A model generated the notes under the pieces. The model saw only the letters and a list, made by a program, of their open reading frames with translations, ran no database searches and was not told the DNA's origin. DNA of 64,000 nt from Streptomyces sp. CB01249 (GTDB lineage Bacteria; Actinomycetota; Actinomycetes; Streptomycetales; Streptomycetaceae): assembly GCF_001905735.1 (NCBI RefSeq), contig NZ_LISW01000002.1, positions 1,090,426-1,154,425 of the forward strand, given 5' to 3'. A program made the translations under genes and the position numbers. Of the stretch, positions 34,547-45,078 are shown piece by piece; position 1 is the stretch's first letter; each line of letters starts with the position of its first letter.

Positions 34547-37500
34547 TCAGGCCTCGAAGACCTCGTTGACCAGCTGGGTCTGCTCCGCCTGGTGGCGCTT
34601 GGCCGAGCCGACCGCCGGGGACGAGCCGTGCGGGCGCGAGATGCGGCGCAGGCGCTCGCCGTGCGGGACGTCCGCGCCGACGGCCAGGTCCAGGTGGTCG
34701 ATCAGGTTCAGGGCGATGAACGGCCAGGCACCCTGGTTGGCCGGCTCCTCCTGGGCCCACAGGTACTTCGCGGCGTTCGGGTACTTGGCGATCTCGGCCT
34801 GGATCTCCGCACCCGGCAGCGGGTACAGGCGCTCCAGCCGGATGATCGCGGTCTCCGTGTCGCCCCGCTTCTCGCGCTCGGCCTCCAGGTCGTAGTAGAC
34901 CTTGCCGGCGCAGAAGACGACCTTGCGGACGGCGCTCGGCTCGACCGAGTCGTCGCCGATGACCGGGCGGAAGCCGCCGGTGGTGAACTCCTCCACCTTC
35001 GACGCCGCCGCCTTGAGGCGGAGCATCGACTTCGGGGTGAAGACGATCAGCGGCTTGTGGTGCGGGTTGTGCACCTGCCACCGCAGGAGGTGGAAGTAGT
35101 TCGACGGCAGCGTCGGCATCGCGACCGTCATGTTGTCCTGCGCGCACATCTGGAGGAAGCGCTCCGGGCGGGCGGACGAGTGGTCCGGGCCCTGGCCCTC
35201 GTAACCGTGCGGCAGGAGCAGCGTGACGCCGGAGGTCTGGCCCCACTTCTGCTCGGCCGAGGAGATGAACTCGTCCACGACGGTCTGCGCGCCGTTGACG
35301 AAGTCACCGAACTGGGCCTCCCAGATGACCAGCGACTCCGGGCGGGCCAGCGAGTAGCCGTACTCGAAGCCCATCGCCGCGTACTCGCTGAGGAGCGAGT
35401 CGTAGACGTTGTAACGGGCCTGGTCGTCCGTCAGGTAGAGGAGCGGGGTGTAGTCCTCGCCCGTGACCTGGTCGACCAGGACCGCGTGGCGCTGGCCGAA
35501 GGTGCCGCGGCGGCTGTCCTGGCCGGCGAGCCGGACCGGGGTGCCCTCCATCAGCAGCGAACCGATGGCCAGGGTCTCGCCCATGCCCCAGTCGATCGTG
35601 CCGTTCTCCACCGAGGCGGCACGGCGCTGCATCTGCGGCATCAGGCGCGGGTGCACGGTGATCGACTCGGGGATGTTGACCTGCGACTCGGCGATCCGCT
35701 TGACGACCTCGGCGGAGACCGCGGTGTTCACGGCGACCGGGAAGTGGGCCTGCGGGTCGGAGACGTGCGGCTGCGCGGGCTGCGAAGTGGCCTCGCGGAC
35801 CTCGGCGAACACCTTCTCCAGCTGGCCCTGGAAGTCCTGGAGCGCCTGCTCCGCCTCTTCCAGGGTGATGTCGCCGCGACCGATCAGGGACTCGGTGTAG
35901 AGCTTGCGCACCGAGCGCTTCTTGTCGATCAGGGTGTACATCTGCGGGTTGGTGAACTCCGGGTTGTCGCCCTCGTTGTGACCGCGGCGGCGGTAGCAGA
36001 TGAGGTCGATCACGACGTCCTTGTTGAACGCCTGGCGGAACTCGAAGGCCAGCCGGGCGACCCGGACGACGGCCTCGGGGTCGTCGCCGTTGACGTGGAT
36101 GATCGGCGCCTCGATCATGCGCGCCACGTCCGTGGCGTACATCGAGGAGCGCGAGGACTCCGGGGCGGCGGTGAAGCCGACCTGGTTGTTGATCACCACG
36201 TGCACGGTGCCGCCGGTGCGGTAGCCGCGCAGCTGCGACATGTTGAGCGTCTCGGCGACGACGCCCTGGCCCGCGAAGGCCGCGTCGCCGTGCAGGGCGA
36301 CGGGCAGGACGGTGAAGTCCGTGCCGCCCTTGTTGATGATGTCCTGCTTGGCGCGGGCGATGCCCTCCAGGACCGGGTCGACCGCCTCCAGGTGCGAGGG
36401 GTTGGCGGCCAGCGAGACCTTGATCTGCTCGCCGTCCAGGCCGGTGAAGGTGCCCTCGGCGCCCAGGTGGTACTTCACGTCGCCGGAGCCGTGCATCGAG
36501 CGCGGGTCGAGGTTGCCCTCGAACTCGCGGAAGATCTGGGCGTACGACTTGCCCACGATGTTCGCCAGGACGTTCAGGCGGCCGCGGTGGGCCATGCCGA
36601 TGACGACCTCGTCGAGGCGGGCCTCGGCGGCGGAGTCGATGACCGCGTCGAGCAGCGGGATGACGGACTCGCCGCCCTCCAGCGAGAACCGCTTCTGGCC
36701 GACGTACTTGGTCTGCAGGAACGTCTCGAACGCCTCGGCGGCGTTGAGGCGGCGCAGGATGCGCAGCTGCTCCTCGCGCTCCGGCTTGGGGCGCGGACGC
36801 TCCACCCGGTCCTGGAGCCACTTGCGCTGCTTCGGGTCCTGGATGTGCATGAACTCGATGCCGGTGGTGCGGCAGTACGACTCGCGCAGGACGCCGAGGA
36901 TGTCGCGGAGCTTCATCATGGACTTGCCGGCGAACCCGCCGACCGCGAAGTCCCGCTCCAGGTCCCACAGGGTGAGGCCGTGCTCGGTGATGTCCAGGTC
37001 GGGGTGCTTGCGCTGGTGGTACTCCAGCGGGTCGGTGTCGGCCATGACGTGGCCCCGGACCCGGTAGGAGTGGATCAGCTCGAAGACCCGCGCGGCCTTG
37101 GTGACGTCGTCGTCGTGCGAGGCGTCGATGTCCTTGAGCCAGCGGACCGGCTCGTAGGGGATGCGCAGCGCCTTGAAGATCTCGTCGTAGAACTCGTTCT
37201 CGCCGAGCAGCAGCTGGGAGAGGATGCGCAGGAACTCGCCCGACGCGGCACCCTGGATGACCCGGTGGTCGTAGGTCGAGGTCAGGGTCATGACCTTGGA
37301 GATGCCCAGCTTGTTCAGGGTGTCCTGCGAGGTGCCCTGGAACTCCGCCGGGTAGTCCATCGCGCCGACGCCCATGATGAGGCCCTGTCCGGGCATCAGG
37401 CGGGGCACCGAGTGGACGGTGCCGATGCCGCCGGGGTTGGTCAGCGAGGCGGTGACGCCGGTGAAGTCGTCCATGCCGAGCTTGCCGTTGCGGGCGCGCC

Positions 37501-38368
37501 GGACGATGTCCTCGTACGCCTGCCAGAACTCGAAGAAGTTGAGCGTCTCGGCCTTCTTGATGGCCGCGACGACCAGCTGGCGGTCGCCGTTCGGCTTCAC
37601 CAGGTCGATGGCGAGGCCGAGGTTGACGTGCTCCGGCTTGACCAGGGTCGGCTTGCCGTCCTTCTCCGCGAAGGAGTAGTTCATGGCCGGCATGGCCTTG
37701 AGCGCCTGCACCATCGCGTACCCGATGAGGTGCGTGAAGGAGATCTTCCCGCCGCGGGCGCGCTTGAGGTGGTTGTTGATGACGATGCGGTTGTCGAAGA
37801 GCAGCTTCACCGGGACGGCGCGCACGGACGTGGCCGTGGGCAGCTCCAGCGAGGCGTTCATGTTCTTCGCGACCGCGGCGGACGGGCCGCGCAGCGTCAC
37901 GTACTCCGGTCCGCCCGGCGCCTCGGTGTCCGCGGCGGCCTTGGCCTTCGCGGCGGGGGCCTTGGCGGCCGGAGCCGGGGCGGCCTTCGCCGGAGCCTTG
38001 GGCGCGGCGGGCGCTGCGGGCGCGGCCGGGGCTGCCTGGGCCGGTGCGGCGGGCGCCGCCGGGGCCTGGGCGGCGGGCTGCGCCGGAGCGGCCGGGGCCG
38101 CCGGTGCGGTGGTGGGGGCGGCCGGGGCCGCGGGCGCTGCAGCCCCCGCGGCTGCGGCACCGGGCTTGTCCGCCGTGCCGGTCTTGCCCGGCTTGTAGTC
38201 GGCGAAGAAGTCCCACCAGGCACGATCGACCGAATTCGGGTCCTGGAGGTACTGCTGGTAGATCTCGTCGACGAGCCACTCATTGGCGCCGAATGCCGCG
38301 GCCGGGTTGGTGCCCGGGCCGGCCTGGTCGGTCGAGATGCTCGAGTTACTGGGGGACTGAGACGACAC
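34547..38368 (-). CDS. kgd: Multifunctional 2-oxoglutarate dehydrogenase E1 / decarboxylase
   Basis: A 1273-residue TCA-cycle enzyme converting 2-oxoglutarate toward succinyl-CoA. The N-terminal part has [19 protein letters not shown]. An Ala/Pro-rich linker follows (about residues 60-140), then an E2-like succinyltransferase domain ([13 protein letters not shown]) without a lipoyl domain. The thiamine-dependent E1 part has [26 protein letters not shown], and VINNQVGFT. This is the actinobacterial KGD layout. I give GTG 38368 ([10 protein letters not shown]) as start because family members start there. A TTG at 38419 has a better ribosome site (GGAGG, 7-base spacing) and would add 17 residues. 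In actinobacteria the FHA protein GarA/OdhI binds and inhibits this enzyme. Confidence 0.95.
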   Translation of the reverse strand: MSSQSPSNSSISTDQAGPGTNPAAAFGANEWLVDEIYQQYLQDPNSVDRAWWDFFADYKPGKTGTADKPGAAAAGAAAPAAPAAPTTAPAAPAAPAQPAAQAPAAPAAPAQAAPAAPAAPAAPKAPAKAAPAPAAKAPAAKAKAAADTEAPGGPEYVTLRGPSAAVAKNMNASLELPTATSVRAVPVKLLFDNRIVINNHLKRARGGKISFTHLIGYAMVQALKAMPAMNYSFAEKDGKPTLVKPEHVNLGLAIDLVKPNGDRQLVVAAIKKAETLNFFEFWQAYEDIVRRARNGKLGMDDFTGVTASLTNPGGIGTVHSVPRLMPGQGLIMGVGAMDYPAEFQGTSQDTLNKLGISKVMTLTSTYDHRVIQGAASGEFLRILSQLLLGENEFYDEIFKALRIPYEPVRWLKDIDASHDDDVTKAARVFELIHSYRVRGHVMADTDPLEYHQRKHPDLDITEHGLTLWDLERDFAVGGFAGKSMMKLRDILGVLRESYCRTTGIEFMHIQDPKQRKWLQDRVERPRPKPEREEQLRILRRLNAAEAFETFLQTKYVGQKRFSLEGGESVIPLLDAVIDSAAEARLDEVVIGMAHRGRLNVLANIVGKSYAQIFREFEGNLDPRSMHGSGDVKYHLGAEGTFTGLDGEQIKVSLAANPSHLEAVDPVLEGIARAKQDIINKGGTDFTVLPVALHGDAAFAGQGVVAETLNMSQLRGYRTGGTVHVVINNQVGFTAAPESSRSSMYATDVARMIEAPIIHVNGDDPEAVVRVARLAFEFRQAFNKDVVIDLICYRRRGHNEGDNPEFTNPQMYTLIDKKRSVRKLYTESLIGRGDITLEEAEQALQDFQGQLEKVFAEVREATSQPAQPHVSDPQAHFPVAVNTAVSAEVVKRIAESQVNIPESITVHPRLMPQMQRRAASVENGTIDWGMGETLAIGSLLMEGTPVRLAGQDSRRGTFGQRHAVLVDQVTGEDYTPLLYLTDDQARYNVYDSLLSEYAAMGFEYGYSLARPESLVIWEAQFGDFVNGAQTVVDEFISSAEQKWGQTSGVTLLLPHGYEGQGPDHSSARPERFLQMCAQDNMTVAMPTLPSNYFHLLRWQVHNPHHKPLIVFTPKSMLRLKAAASKVEEFTTGGFRPVIGDDSVEPSAVRKVVFCAGKVYYDLEAEREKRGDTETAIIRLERLYPLPGAEIQAEIAKYPNAAKYLWAQEEPANQGAWPFIALNLIDHLDLAVGADVPHGERLRRISRPHGSSPAVGSAKRHQAEQTQLVNEVFEA

Positions 38369-38625
38369 GGCGGTGACCGCCCTCTTCCGCTTCGCAAGGT
38401 GATGGACAGCGGGAATCAAGGCTACGCCTCCGCGGCCGTTCCTTGCAGGCCGGGGAGGTCTTCGTCGTGCAAGTCACATCGAAAGCCGGGTTTCGGCGCT
38501 GGAAATGGCGGGAAACAAGCATGGTTCCGCTTCGCTCCGGGTACGCGAGGCCGCCGCAGCGGCCGCCTCGACCGTATCCCGTTCCCGGAACACGTAGAAC
38601 GCGGCCTTCCGGTTCGAACCCTATG
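38369..38625. other. 257-base gap upstream of the dehydrogenase gene
   Basis: No gene is supported. It should contain the dehydrogenase promoter and the end of the two-component transcript. GGTTCGAACC at 38611-38620 resembles a T-loop by chance, but no tRNA fold can be built around it. Confidence 0.5.
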
Positions 38626-39702
38626 TCAACCTCGCGGTTGGGGAATCCCCGGAAGAGTGACGCGTATCCGGCAGCCGCGAGCAGATTCGGCCACTCCGAT
38701 CCGGCCGCCGTGGAGATCCACCGCCCAGCGGGCGATGGCCAGGCCGAGCCCCGTACCGCCGTCGCTGCCCGGGCCGTGCGGCGAGGCCACGTCGCCCCGG
38801 TTGAACCGCTCGAAGACCCGGTGGCGCTCGGACTCCGGGATGCCGGGGCCCTCGTCCACCACCTCCAGGTGCAGGGACTCCGGCTGCGGGCCGCGCCGGG
38901 CCAGCACCGTGACCCGGCCGTGCGGCGGGCTGTGCTTGACGGCGTTGTCGATGAGATTGGCCACCACCTGGTGCAGCCGCTCCGCGTCCGCGTGCGCGGT
39001 GAGCTCCGGCGGCGACACGTCCAGGTGCAGATGGACGTCCGTACGGGAGTGGTTGCCGGACCCGGAGGAGAGCCGGCGGTGCGCGGCGGCGAGGTTCGCC
39101 TCCTTCAGCACCCCGGACAGATAGGGCCACACCTCGAAGCGGTTGGCCTTCAGCGTGACGACGCCGTTGTCCAGCCGGGACAGGTCGAGCAGCGTCTCCA
39201 CCAGGCGGCCCAGGCGCTCCGTCTGTTTCAGCGCGGTCCGCATCGTCTCCGGATCGGCCGATGACACCCCGTCCACGACGTTCTCCAGGACGGCTCTCAG
39301 CGCCGCGATGGGCGTGCGCAGCTCGTGCGAGACATTCGCCACCAGCTCCTTGCGGTGCCGGTCCACGGCCGCCAGGTCGTCGGCCATCAGATTGATGGTC
39401 TGCGCCAGGTCGCCGAGCTCGTCGCGCCGGCCCGCGCCGTTGACCCGCCGCGTGTAGTCGCCGTGCGAGATCGACCGGGCCACCGCGCGCATCTCGTCCA
39501 GTGGCGCGGTCAGGCCGTGCGCCACGAACTGGGTGATCAGCAGGGTCGCGATGACCGAGAACACGGTGATGAACCGGAGCTCGGTCCGCGTACGGAAGGC
39601 CACCATGATCAGCCCGGTGGTGATGAACACCGAGACCACCACCAGGGTGCCCAGCTTGGCCTTGATCGAGAACGGCCGCAGCCCCGGTCCGGGCGAGGTC
39701 AT
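38626..39702 (-). CDS. Sensor histidine kinase
   Basis: A 358-residue kinase with two membrane helices close together (about 18-36 and 43-61), so there is almost no extracellular sensor loop. A HAMP region (APLDEMRAVARSISHGDY) follows. His126 is in VSHELRTPIAAL. The ATPase motifs are NLIDNAVKHSPP, DEGPGIPE and GTGLGLAIARW. It is translated from the same mRNA as the response regulator (4-base overlap; ATG at 39702). With no external domain it probably senses the membrane state or an intramembrane partner; the signal is unknown. Confidence 0.92.
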   Translation of the reverse strand: MTSPGPGLRPFSIKAKLGTLVVVSVFITTGLIMVAFRTRTELRFITVFSVIATLLITQFVAHGLTAPLDEMRAVARSISHGDYTRRVNGAGRRDELGDLAQTINLMADDLAAVDRHRKELVANVSHELRTPIAALRAVLENVVDGVSSADPETMRTALKQTERLGRLVETLLDLSRLDNGVVTLKANRFEVWPYLSGVLKEANLAAAHRRLSSGSGNHSRTDVHLHLDVSPPELTAHADAERLHQVVANLIDNAVKHSPPHGRVTVLARRGPQPESLHLEVVDEGPGIPESERHRVFERFNRGDVASPHGPGSDGGTGLGLAIARWAVDLHGGRIGVAESARGCRIRVTLPGIPQPRG

Positions 39703-40436
39703 GGCGCGGGGGTCTCCAGCGCGTAACCGACGCCGTGCACGGTACGGATGCGCTCCGCGCCGATCTTCCGGCGCAGCGCCTTGATGTGGCTGTCGACCGT
39801 CCGGGTGCCGGAGGCGTCCGCCCAGTCCCACACCTCGGCGAGCAGCTGCTCCCGGGAGAGCACCGCGCGCGGGGTGTTGGCCAGGCAGACCAGCAGGTCG
39901 AACTCGGTCGGGGTGAGGTGCACGTCGTCGGCGCGGACCCGCACCCGGCGCTGTGCGTGGTCGATCTCCAGCTCGCCGAGGCGGAGTATGCCGCTGCGCG
40001 GCGTCACCGCGGCCAGTGCGGCCCGCTCCACCCGGCGCAGCAGCACGTGCACCCGGGCGGCCAGCTCACGCATCGAGAACGGCTTGGTCATGTAGTCGTC
40101 GGCGCCGACCCCGAGCCCGACGAGCATGTCCGTCTCGTCGTCGCGCGCGGTCAGCATCAGCACCGGCACCGGCCGCTGGGCCTGGACCCGGCGGCAGACC
40201 TCCAGGCCGTCGAAGCCGGGCAGCATGATGTCGAGCACCATCAGGTCCGGCTGCCACGCCTCGGCCGCGTCCACGGCGGCCGGGCCGTCCTGCGCGGTCT
40301 GCACGAGAAAGCCCTCCGCCCGCAGCCGGGCGGAAATGGCATCGACGATCGTGGCGTCGTCCTCGACCACCAGCACCCGGCGCTGCGCGCCCGGGGTGGC
40401 CGCGACGCCGCTGTGGGTGGTGTGTGTCTGTTCCAT
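39699..40436 (-). CDS. OmpR-family response regulator
   Basis: A 245-residue regulator. The receiver domain occupies about 20-135, with Asp69 (MVLDIMLPGFDG) as the phosphoryl acceptor, the acidic pocket VEDD and Lys in MTKPFS. A winged-helix DNA-binding domain follows at about 150-240 (LTPTEFDLLVCLANTP; TRTVDSHIKALRRKIGAERIRTVHGVGY). The start at 40436 (MEQTHTT) has AGGGGCGGGG upstream. Operon order is regulator then kinase. Confidence 0.93.
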   Translation of the reverse strand: MEQTHTTHSGVAATPGAQRRVLVVEDDATIVDAISARLRAEGFLVQTAQDGPAAVDAAEAWQPDLMVLDIMLPGFDGLEVCRRVQAQRPVPVLMLTARDDETDMLVGLGVGADDYMTKPFSMRELAARVHVLLRRVERAALAAVTPRSGILRLGELEIDHAQRRVRVRADDVHLTPTEFDLLVCLANTPRAVLSREQLLAEVWDWADASGTRTVDSHIKALRRKIGAERIRTVHGVGYALETPAP

Positions 40437-40671
40437 CGCCCCGCCCCTGCCCGTTCTCACGGAGGCCATTCCCCCGGACGTACGGTTTTCGCTCGTGATT
40501 TTCGTGGGTGATCCCGCTACCGGTCAGCAGCGTAGAGGCAGCGGAGGGTTTCCGGCTACGCAGGGTGCAAGGCCGAACCGCCCCGCGAGGTCCCCGCGCG
40601 GGGCGGAGTGTCGTGCTTGTGGGCCTTGGCCCCCGGGTGTTCGGGGGCTTTCGATACCCGTAGGGGGGATC
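40437..40671. other. Gap with two hairpins after the methyltransferase gene
   Basis: 235 bases without a gene. A 10-bp stem (40578-40587 with 40597-40606) and a 7-bp stem (40629-40635 with 40642-40648) lie downstream of the minus-strand methyltransferase-like gene. They are good candidate terminators for it. The rest should hold the two-component promoter. Confidence 0.6.
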
Positions 40672-41364
40672 TCACGCGTCCCGGATTGCGAGATGGACCA
40701 CGTCCGGCACACCTCGGGCAACGCCCACTTCTTCCGCCCGAACCCCCTGGAACCCGGCATTCCGTAGGGCTTGGTCGAATGCCTCGGACGGTTGTGCGGA
40801 CCAGACCGCGAGCACCCCGCCCGGGTTGAGGCGCGCCCGGCAGTCGGCGAGACCGGCGGGGGAGTAGAGGTCGTTGTTGTCCTCGGTGACCGTCCAGTCC
40901 GGCCCGTTGTCGATGTCCAGACACAGGGCGTCGTAACGGTCCGTAGTCGTCCGCAGATACGCGACGAGGTCGGTCGTCAGGATCTCCGTACGGGGGTCGG
41001 CGAGCGCGGGCCCCGAGATCCGGTCCAGCGGCCCCCGCCGGTGCCAGTCCACGATCGCCTCCTCCCGCTCGGCGACCGCGATCCGGCCCCACCGCGGCTC
41101 GGCGGCGGCCCGCGCCAGCGAGAACCCGACGCCGAGCCCTCCGATGAGCACGGCGGGCCCGGTGCGGCCGACGGGGAGCGCGGCGAGCGCGGCGTCGACC
41201 AGCAGCCGCTCGGAGCGCCCGTCGGAGGTGTCCATCAGGAAGCACCCGTTGGCGATGATCTCGAAGTCCTCCCCGCGCCGGCGCAGGACGACCTCCCCGT
41301 ACGGTCCCTCGCGGCGGTCCAGGGTGACGGGGGCGTCGGCGTCGGGGCCGAACGTGTGGGGCAT
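40672..41364 (-). CDS. Spermidine-synthase-like Rossmann methyltransferase-fold protein
   Basis: A 230-residue protein of the spermine/spermidine synthase superfamily. The N-terminal beta block has VVLRRRGEDFEIIANGCFLMDT. The nucleotide-binding loop is VLIGGLGVGFSLARAA. An acidic strand end (IAVAEREEAIVDWHRR) and YDALCLDIDNGPDW follow, with the acidic Asp-Ile-Asp pattern. True spermidine synthases have a longer chain and an extended N-terminal domain, so the amine substrate is doubtful. It stands alone between the ABC operon and the two-component genes. A 96-base gap precedes it. Confidence 0.85.
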   Translation of the reverse strand: MPHTFGPDADAPVTLDRREGPYGEVVLRRRGEDFEIIANGCFLMDTSDGRSERLLVDAALAALPVGRTGPAVLIGGLGVGFSLARAAAEPRWGRIAVAEREEAIVDWHRRGPLDRISGPALADPRTEILTTDLVAYLRTTTDRYDALCLDIDNGPDWTVTEDNNDLYSPAGLADCRARLNPGGVLAVWSAQPSEAFDQALRNAGFQGVRAEEVGVARGVPDVVHLAIRDA

Positions 41365-41460
41365 GGCACTGATCTCCGGTGGCCGGGGCGGCTGTCCCGG
41401 CCATCCTGTCGCGCGGGGGCGGGCGGATGCCAGCGAGTTCGTACGGGGGGACTGCCCCGG

Positions 41461-42063
41461 TCAGCCGCCTTCGCGGCGCGCCCCGCGTACGGCGTGGAGC
41501 GCCGCCCCCGCCGCGAACGCCGCCGCGGCCACGGCCCACGCCCCCACCTGGGGCCCCGGCTGCATCGGCCAGGCCCACACGGAGGCGGCTCCGCCCGGGG
41601 TGCGCGGCGCGGCCAGATAGACCGCGCCGGTGTACACGGTGAGCGGCAGCCAGCTGAGCCGGGCGCCGATCAGGGCGGCCGCGGCGGCCGTGATCCCGGT
41701 CGCGCCGAGCACGTTGCGCACCATGCCGGGCGCGCCGAACGCCTCCGGGTGCCCGGGGACGGCCAGCGCGAGGGCGGCGGCGGCCGGGACGGTGAGCGCG
41801 AGCAGGTGCGCCAGCCGTCGGGGCCACCAGCGCCGGACCGCCGTCCGGTCGAGCTCGTCCGCCGGGGCGTACAGGCTCGTCCCGATGGCCGACGCGACGA
41901 GCAGCGGGGCCAGGACCAGGACGGGGACGCGGGCGCTGTGGTCGAAGGTCGGCTGCGCCTGGATCCAGTGCGCCGCCCAGGCCGCGAGCAGGGCCGTGCA
42001 GGCGAGGGCCGCGGCGGTACGGGGGAGGGCGCGGGAGCGGAGATAGAGGACGGGGAGGCTCAC
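41461..42063 (-). CDS. Small multi-span membrane protein of the ECF/ABC operon
   Basis: A 200-residue protein starting at a GTG that overlaps the upstream stop (GTGA). It has about six hydrophobic segments (TAAALACTALLAAWAA, VPVLVLAPLLVASAIG, LAHLLALTVPAAAALALAV, TGITAAAAALIG, LTVYTGAVYLA, VGAWAVAAAAFAAGAAL). No named family is recognised. Position as last gene of a five-gene operon suggests it is part of, or assembled with, the ABC transporter. Confidence 0.8.
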   Translation of the reverse strand: MSLPVLYLRSRALPRTAAALACTALLAAWAAHWIQAQPTFDHSARVPVLVLAPLLVASAIGTSLYAPADELDRTAVRRWWPRRLAHLLALTVPAAAALALAVPGHPEAFGAPGMVRNVLGATGITAAAAALIGARLSWLPLTVYTGAVYLAAPRTPGGAASVWAWPMQPGPQVGAWAVAAAAFAAGAALHAVRGARREGG

Positions 42064-43358
42064 AGGACCGGCACCTCCGAGGGGTCGCAGCTGTTGCGGG
42101 CGGCCATGTAGCGGCCCAGCCAGGCGCGGCGCTCGGCGTCGGGCATGGCTTCGAGGCGGCGGAGCTCCGGGGAGTCCGAAACATAGGTCTCCTGCGCCGC
42201 GTGGGGACCGATCAGCCACCCGGCGACCGCGGAGTCGGTCTCTATCACGCGGTCCAAGCTCTTGGATCCCGCCGCGCGACCGGAGCAGTCCCGGTCGAGT
42301 AGTCGCATGGCCACCTGCCAGGCGAAGTGCTCCCTGTGCTGGAGTCGCCCGCGCAGGAGGTACCAGCCGACATTCGGGGTGGGCACCCACGACTCGTCGG
42401 GGTGCTGCACGGGCTCTCGGTCGACGTAACGCTTCGGTGCGCCGGGCACCCCCTCCAGCCGCCCGGTCAGCCCCGACAGCGCCTCGGTGACCTGGGGCAG
42501 CAGGTGCTCCTGACGCCCACTCAGGCAGATCTGCGGGCTGCCCTCCGTGCAGGCGAGGTGGTGGGCCGCCGGGTCGTCCCGGAACATGCCGTCGCCCGTG
42601 GACACGATCAGCGGGGCGACGGCGGCCGCCACGGCGAGCGGCACGAGGGCGGCGAGCCGGCGCCGGGCCGCGACCGCGGTGAGCGCGGCGGCCGCCAGTC
42701 CGCAGGTCCAGGCCACCATGGCGGGGGCGAACCACCACACGGGCAGCTGGTCCCACAGCGCGTACTGCACGGCCGGGTCCAGGTACTGCGTCGAGGATTC
42801 CAAGTAGTTGGGCACCCCGAGCACCAGGTACATCAACGCGGCGAGCACGGGCGCGGCCAGCCGCCACCGGCACAGCACGCCGACGGTGAACCCGAGCAGC
42901 GCCACGGCCGCCAGGAAGGCGGCGTCCACGACGACGAGCGAGAGGAGCGGGCCCCCGCCGCCCGCGTACGGCCAGGTGGCCGCCGACGAACCGGCCAGCG
43001 CGACCACGTACCCGGCGACCGCCCACAGCGCGAGCGGTAGTACGGCGACCGCCATCCGCTGCCACCGCGCACGCGGCGTCGAGCGCCACAGCTCATCGGT
43101 GGCGCGCCGGTGGTCGCGGGCACCCTGCCAGCAGGCAGCCGCGGCCACCAGCGGGCCGGTGAGCAGGGTGGCGCCGGTGTGCAGGAGCCTCTGGGTCTCG
43201 ATCCAGTCGCCCTGCCACTGGTAGGCCTTCCCGGCCATGGTCACGCCGAGCGTGAGCGCCGTGGACAGCCCGGTCCACGGGCCGATGCCGCGCCGCGCCT
43301 CGGCCCGCAGTGCGGGGCCCGGGGCCTTGCGCCGCGCGGGAGTTCCGGTGAGGGTCAT
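42060..43358 (-). CDS. ABC-transporter-associated membrane protein
   Basis: A 432-residue protein. Residues 1-265 contain about six membrane helices (for example LLTGPLVAAAACWQGA, WQRMAVAVLPLALWAVAGYVV, LLSLVVVDAAFLAAVALLGF). Residues 270-432 form a soluble domain, probably outside, with paired cysteines (HLACTEG, QICLSG, RDCSG, NSCDPS). It looks like an ABC-2-type permease partner for the ATPase gene it overlaps by 4 bases. What it transports, or whether it is only a membrane anchor, is unknown. Confidence 0.75.
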   Translation of the reverse strand: MTLTGTPARRKAPGPALRAEARRGIGPWTGLSTALTLGVTMAGKAYQWQGDWIETQRLLHTGATLLTGPLVAAAACWQGARDHRRATDELWRSTPRARWQRMAVAVLPLALWAVAGYVVALAGSSAATWPYAGGGGPLLSLVVVDAAFLAAVALLGFTVGVLCRWRLAAPVLAALMYLVLGVPNYLESSTQYLDPAVQYALWDQLPVWWFAPAMVAWTCGLAAAALTAVAARRRLAALVPLAVAAAVAPLIVSTGDGMFRDDPAAHHLACTEGSPQICLSGRQEHLLPQVTEALSGLTGRLEGVPGAPKRYVDREPVQHPDESWVPTPNVGWYLLRGRLQHREHFAWQVAMRLLDRDCSGRAAGSKSLDRVIETDSAVAGWLIGPHAAQETYVSDSPELRRLEAMPDAERRAWLGRYMAARNSCDPSEVPVL

Positions 43359-44146
43359 CGGGCGCCCGCCGTCGCCCGGTGGGAGCGCAGGGCCGCCGTG
43401 TAACCGCGCTCGATCGGGCTGCCGTGCAGCACGTCCGGGGCGTCGCCGTTATTGCCGAGGGCCGCCAGCTCGTCCGTCGTCCCCCGGTACGCGACGCGGC
43501 CCGCCTCGATCAGCGTCACGTCCTCGCAGGCCGCCACCACGTCCTCCACCAGGTGCGTGGAGAGGATGACCGTCGCGTCCTTCCCCAGGTCCCGCATCAG
43601 GGCCCGGAACTCGACCCGCTGTTCCGGGTCGAGCCCGGCGGTCGGCTCGTCCAGGAGCAGCAGCTCCGGCTCGTTGACGATCGCCTGGGCGATGCCGACG
43701 CGCCGGACCATGCCGCCGGACAGCGTCTTCATCCGGGAGTCGATCCGGTCGGCGAGGCCCACGCGGTCCACCGCGCGCTCCACGGCGGCGGCCGCCTGCG
43801 CCCCGTCCATCTCCTTGAGCCACGCCACGTAGGCGACGAACTCGCGAACGGTGAACCCGGCGTAGTGGCCGAACTCCTGCGGCAGATAGCCCAGCCTGCG
43901 CCGGACCTCCGCCCGGGCACGGTGGTCGGACGCCGCGCCCACGTCGGCGCCCAGCAGCTCGATCCGCCCGGCGTCCGGCGCTGCGGCCGTGGACAGGACC
44001 CGGATCAGCGAGGTCTTGCCCGCCCCGTTGGGGCCCAGGAGTCCGTGCACTCCGGGCCCGAAGGCGAGATCGACGGCGTCCAGGGCGGTCCTGCGGCGGT
44101 GCCGGACCGTCAGCCCGGTCACCTCCACGGTGCTGTTCGCGCTCAT
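43355..44146 (-). CDS. ABC transporter ATP-binding protein
   Basis: A 263-residue ATPase. Walker A is LLGPNGAGKTSLI near residue 38-46, the signature is LSGGMVRRVGIAQAI, Walker B is LLLLDEPTAGLDP, and the switch His is in ILSTHLVEDV. It is of the ABC-2/DrrA-like exporter class (GLLGPNGAGKT, RLGYLPQEFG). It overlaps both the anti-sigma/permease gene and the next membrane gene by 4 bases, so subunits are made together. Substrate is unknown; export or drug resistance is possible. Confidence 0.92.
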   Translation of the reverse strand: MSANSTVEVTGLTVRHRRRTALDAVDLAFGPGVHGLLGPNGAGKTSLIRVLSTAAAPDAGRIELLGADVGAASDHRARAEVRRRLGYLPQEFGHYAGFTVREFVAYVAWLKEMDGAQAAAAVERAVDRVGLADRIDSRMKTLSGGMVRRVGIAQAIVNEPELLLLDEPTAGLDPEQRVEFRALMRDLGKDATVILSTHLVEDVVAACEDVTLIEAGRVAYRGTTDELAALGNNGDAPDVLHGSPIERGYTAALRSHRATAGAR

Positions 44147-45078
44147 GACGTCTCCAGGTGGTCGAAGGATCGGCGGCGCAGGACGAGCAGCGCCGCGCCG
44201 AGCACGGCCGCCACCGCCCAGGCGCCCTGTGCGGGGAGCCCCGCGAAGTAGCGGAGCGCCGTCGGCGTTCCGTCGAGCAGTGCGGACGGGGAGGTGTCGA
44301 GCGCCGGTACGGTGACGGCGGCAGCCCAGCCCGCCGCGACGACGAGGGCCGCGGTGCGGCAGCCGACGTACGAGCCGATCCCCAGGGCCGCGAGGGTCAG
44401 GGCGAGCCCGGGCAGCAGCCAGGCCAGGGGCCCCGGGCCGCCGGCCGAGGCGGGCAGCACCGCCCAGGCCAGGGCGAGCACCGGGACGGTCACCCCGAGC
44501 ACCGCGGCCGTCCTGGTCAGCAGCAGCCGCAGCCCGCCGCCGGGGGAGGTGGCGATGATCTCGTGCAGGGGGTCGGCGGAACGCCCGTACGAGACCCCGA
44601 CCCCGGCGAGCGGCAGCACGGGCGCGACGAGCAGCAGCAAGGCCCGCACGGAACCACCGAGTCCGCCGCCGTACGCAAGCGCGACGGCCGCGCACACCAC
44701 GAGCGCCAGGGCCCCGGTCCACGGTCCCCGCAAGGCGGGCCCCGCCGCCCACAGCACCCGGCCGAAGCGGTGGCGTCCGGGCAGGCGGTGCCACGCGGGC
44801 CCGGTCCCGGGCGCGCGGCCGCGCCAGGCGCCGAGGCGGGTCACCGGACGTCCCGCCCCCGCGCCGCCGGGCACCGGAACCGCCTCCGCCAGCACCGCCG
44901 CCCGGATCGCGTCCAGCGTCGCCGCTCCGGAGCCCCGGTCGCGTACGGCGGCCGACACGCGTTCCGCGCACCCCGTGCAGGACTCGACGTGCTTCTCGAC
45001 GGACCAGGCGTCCGGTTCGCGGGCCGTGCCCTCCGCGTACCGCAGGACCAGCTCGTCCGTCACGTGCCAGGTCGTCAT
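44143..45078 (-). CDS. Zinc-finger anti-sigma factor fused to a multi-span membrane domain
   Basis: A 311-residue protein. The N-terminal zf-HC2 domain has the ZAS pattern VEKHVESCTGC (His, Cys, Cys) within residues 20-40, which binds an ECF sigma factor. Instead of the usual single helix, residues ~118-305 contain about six membrane helices (GALALVVCAAVALAYGG, LLLLVAPVLPLAGVGVSYG, LGVTVPVLALAWAVLPA, LLPGLALTLAALGIGSYVG, and two more). The membrane part could itself be an ABC-2-like permease. Its gene sits between the sigma factor and the ABC ATPase with 4-base overlaps on both sides, which supports a sensor-transporter role. Confidence 0.85.
   Translation of the reverse strand: MTTWHVTDELVLRYAEGTAREPDAWSVEKHVESCTGCAERVSAAVRDRGSGAATLDAIRAAVLAEAVPVPGGAGAGRPVTRLGAWRGRAPGTGPAWHRLPGRHRFGRVLWAAGPALRGPWTGALALVVCAAVALAYGGGLGGSVRALLLLVAPVLPLAGVGVSYGRSADPLHEIIATSPGGGLRLLLTRTAAVLGVTVPVLALAWAVLPASAGGPGPLAWLLPGLALTLAALGIGSYVGCRTAALVVAAGWAAAVTVPALDTSPSALLDGTPTALRYFAGLPAQGAWAVAAVLGAALLVLRRRSFDHLETS

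Noticed and set aside
38600..38630. GGTTCGAACC resembling a tRNA T-arm
   Set aside because: The flanking bases do not pair to make a 5-bp stem and no acceptor or anticodon arms can be built.
34364..39124. A 1586-codon open frame on the plus strand over the 2-oxoglutarate dehydrogenase gene
   Set aside because: It is the mirror of a real high-GC gene; composition is repetitive Val/Leu/Arg/Gly/Asp with no family features.
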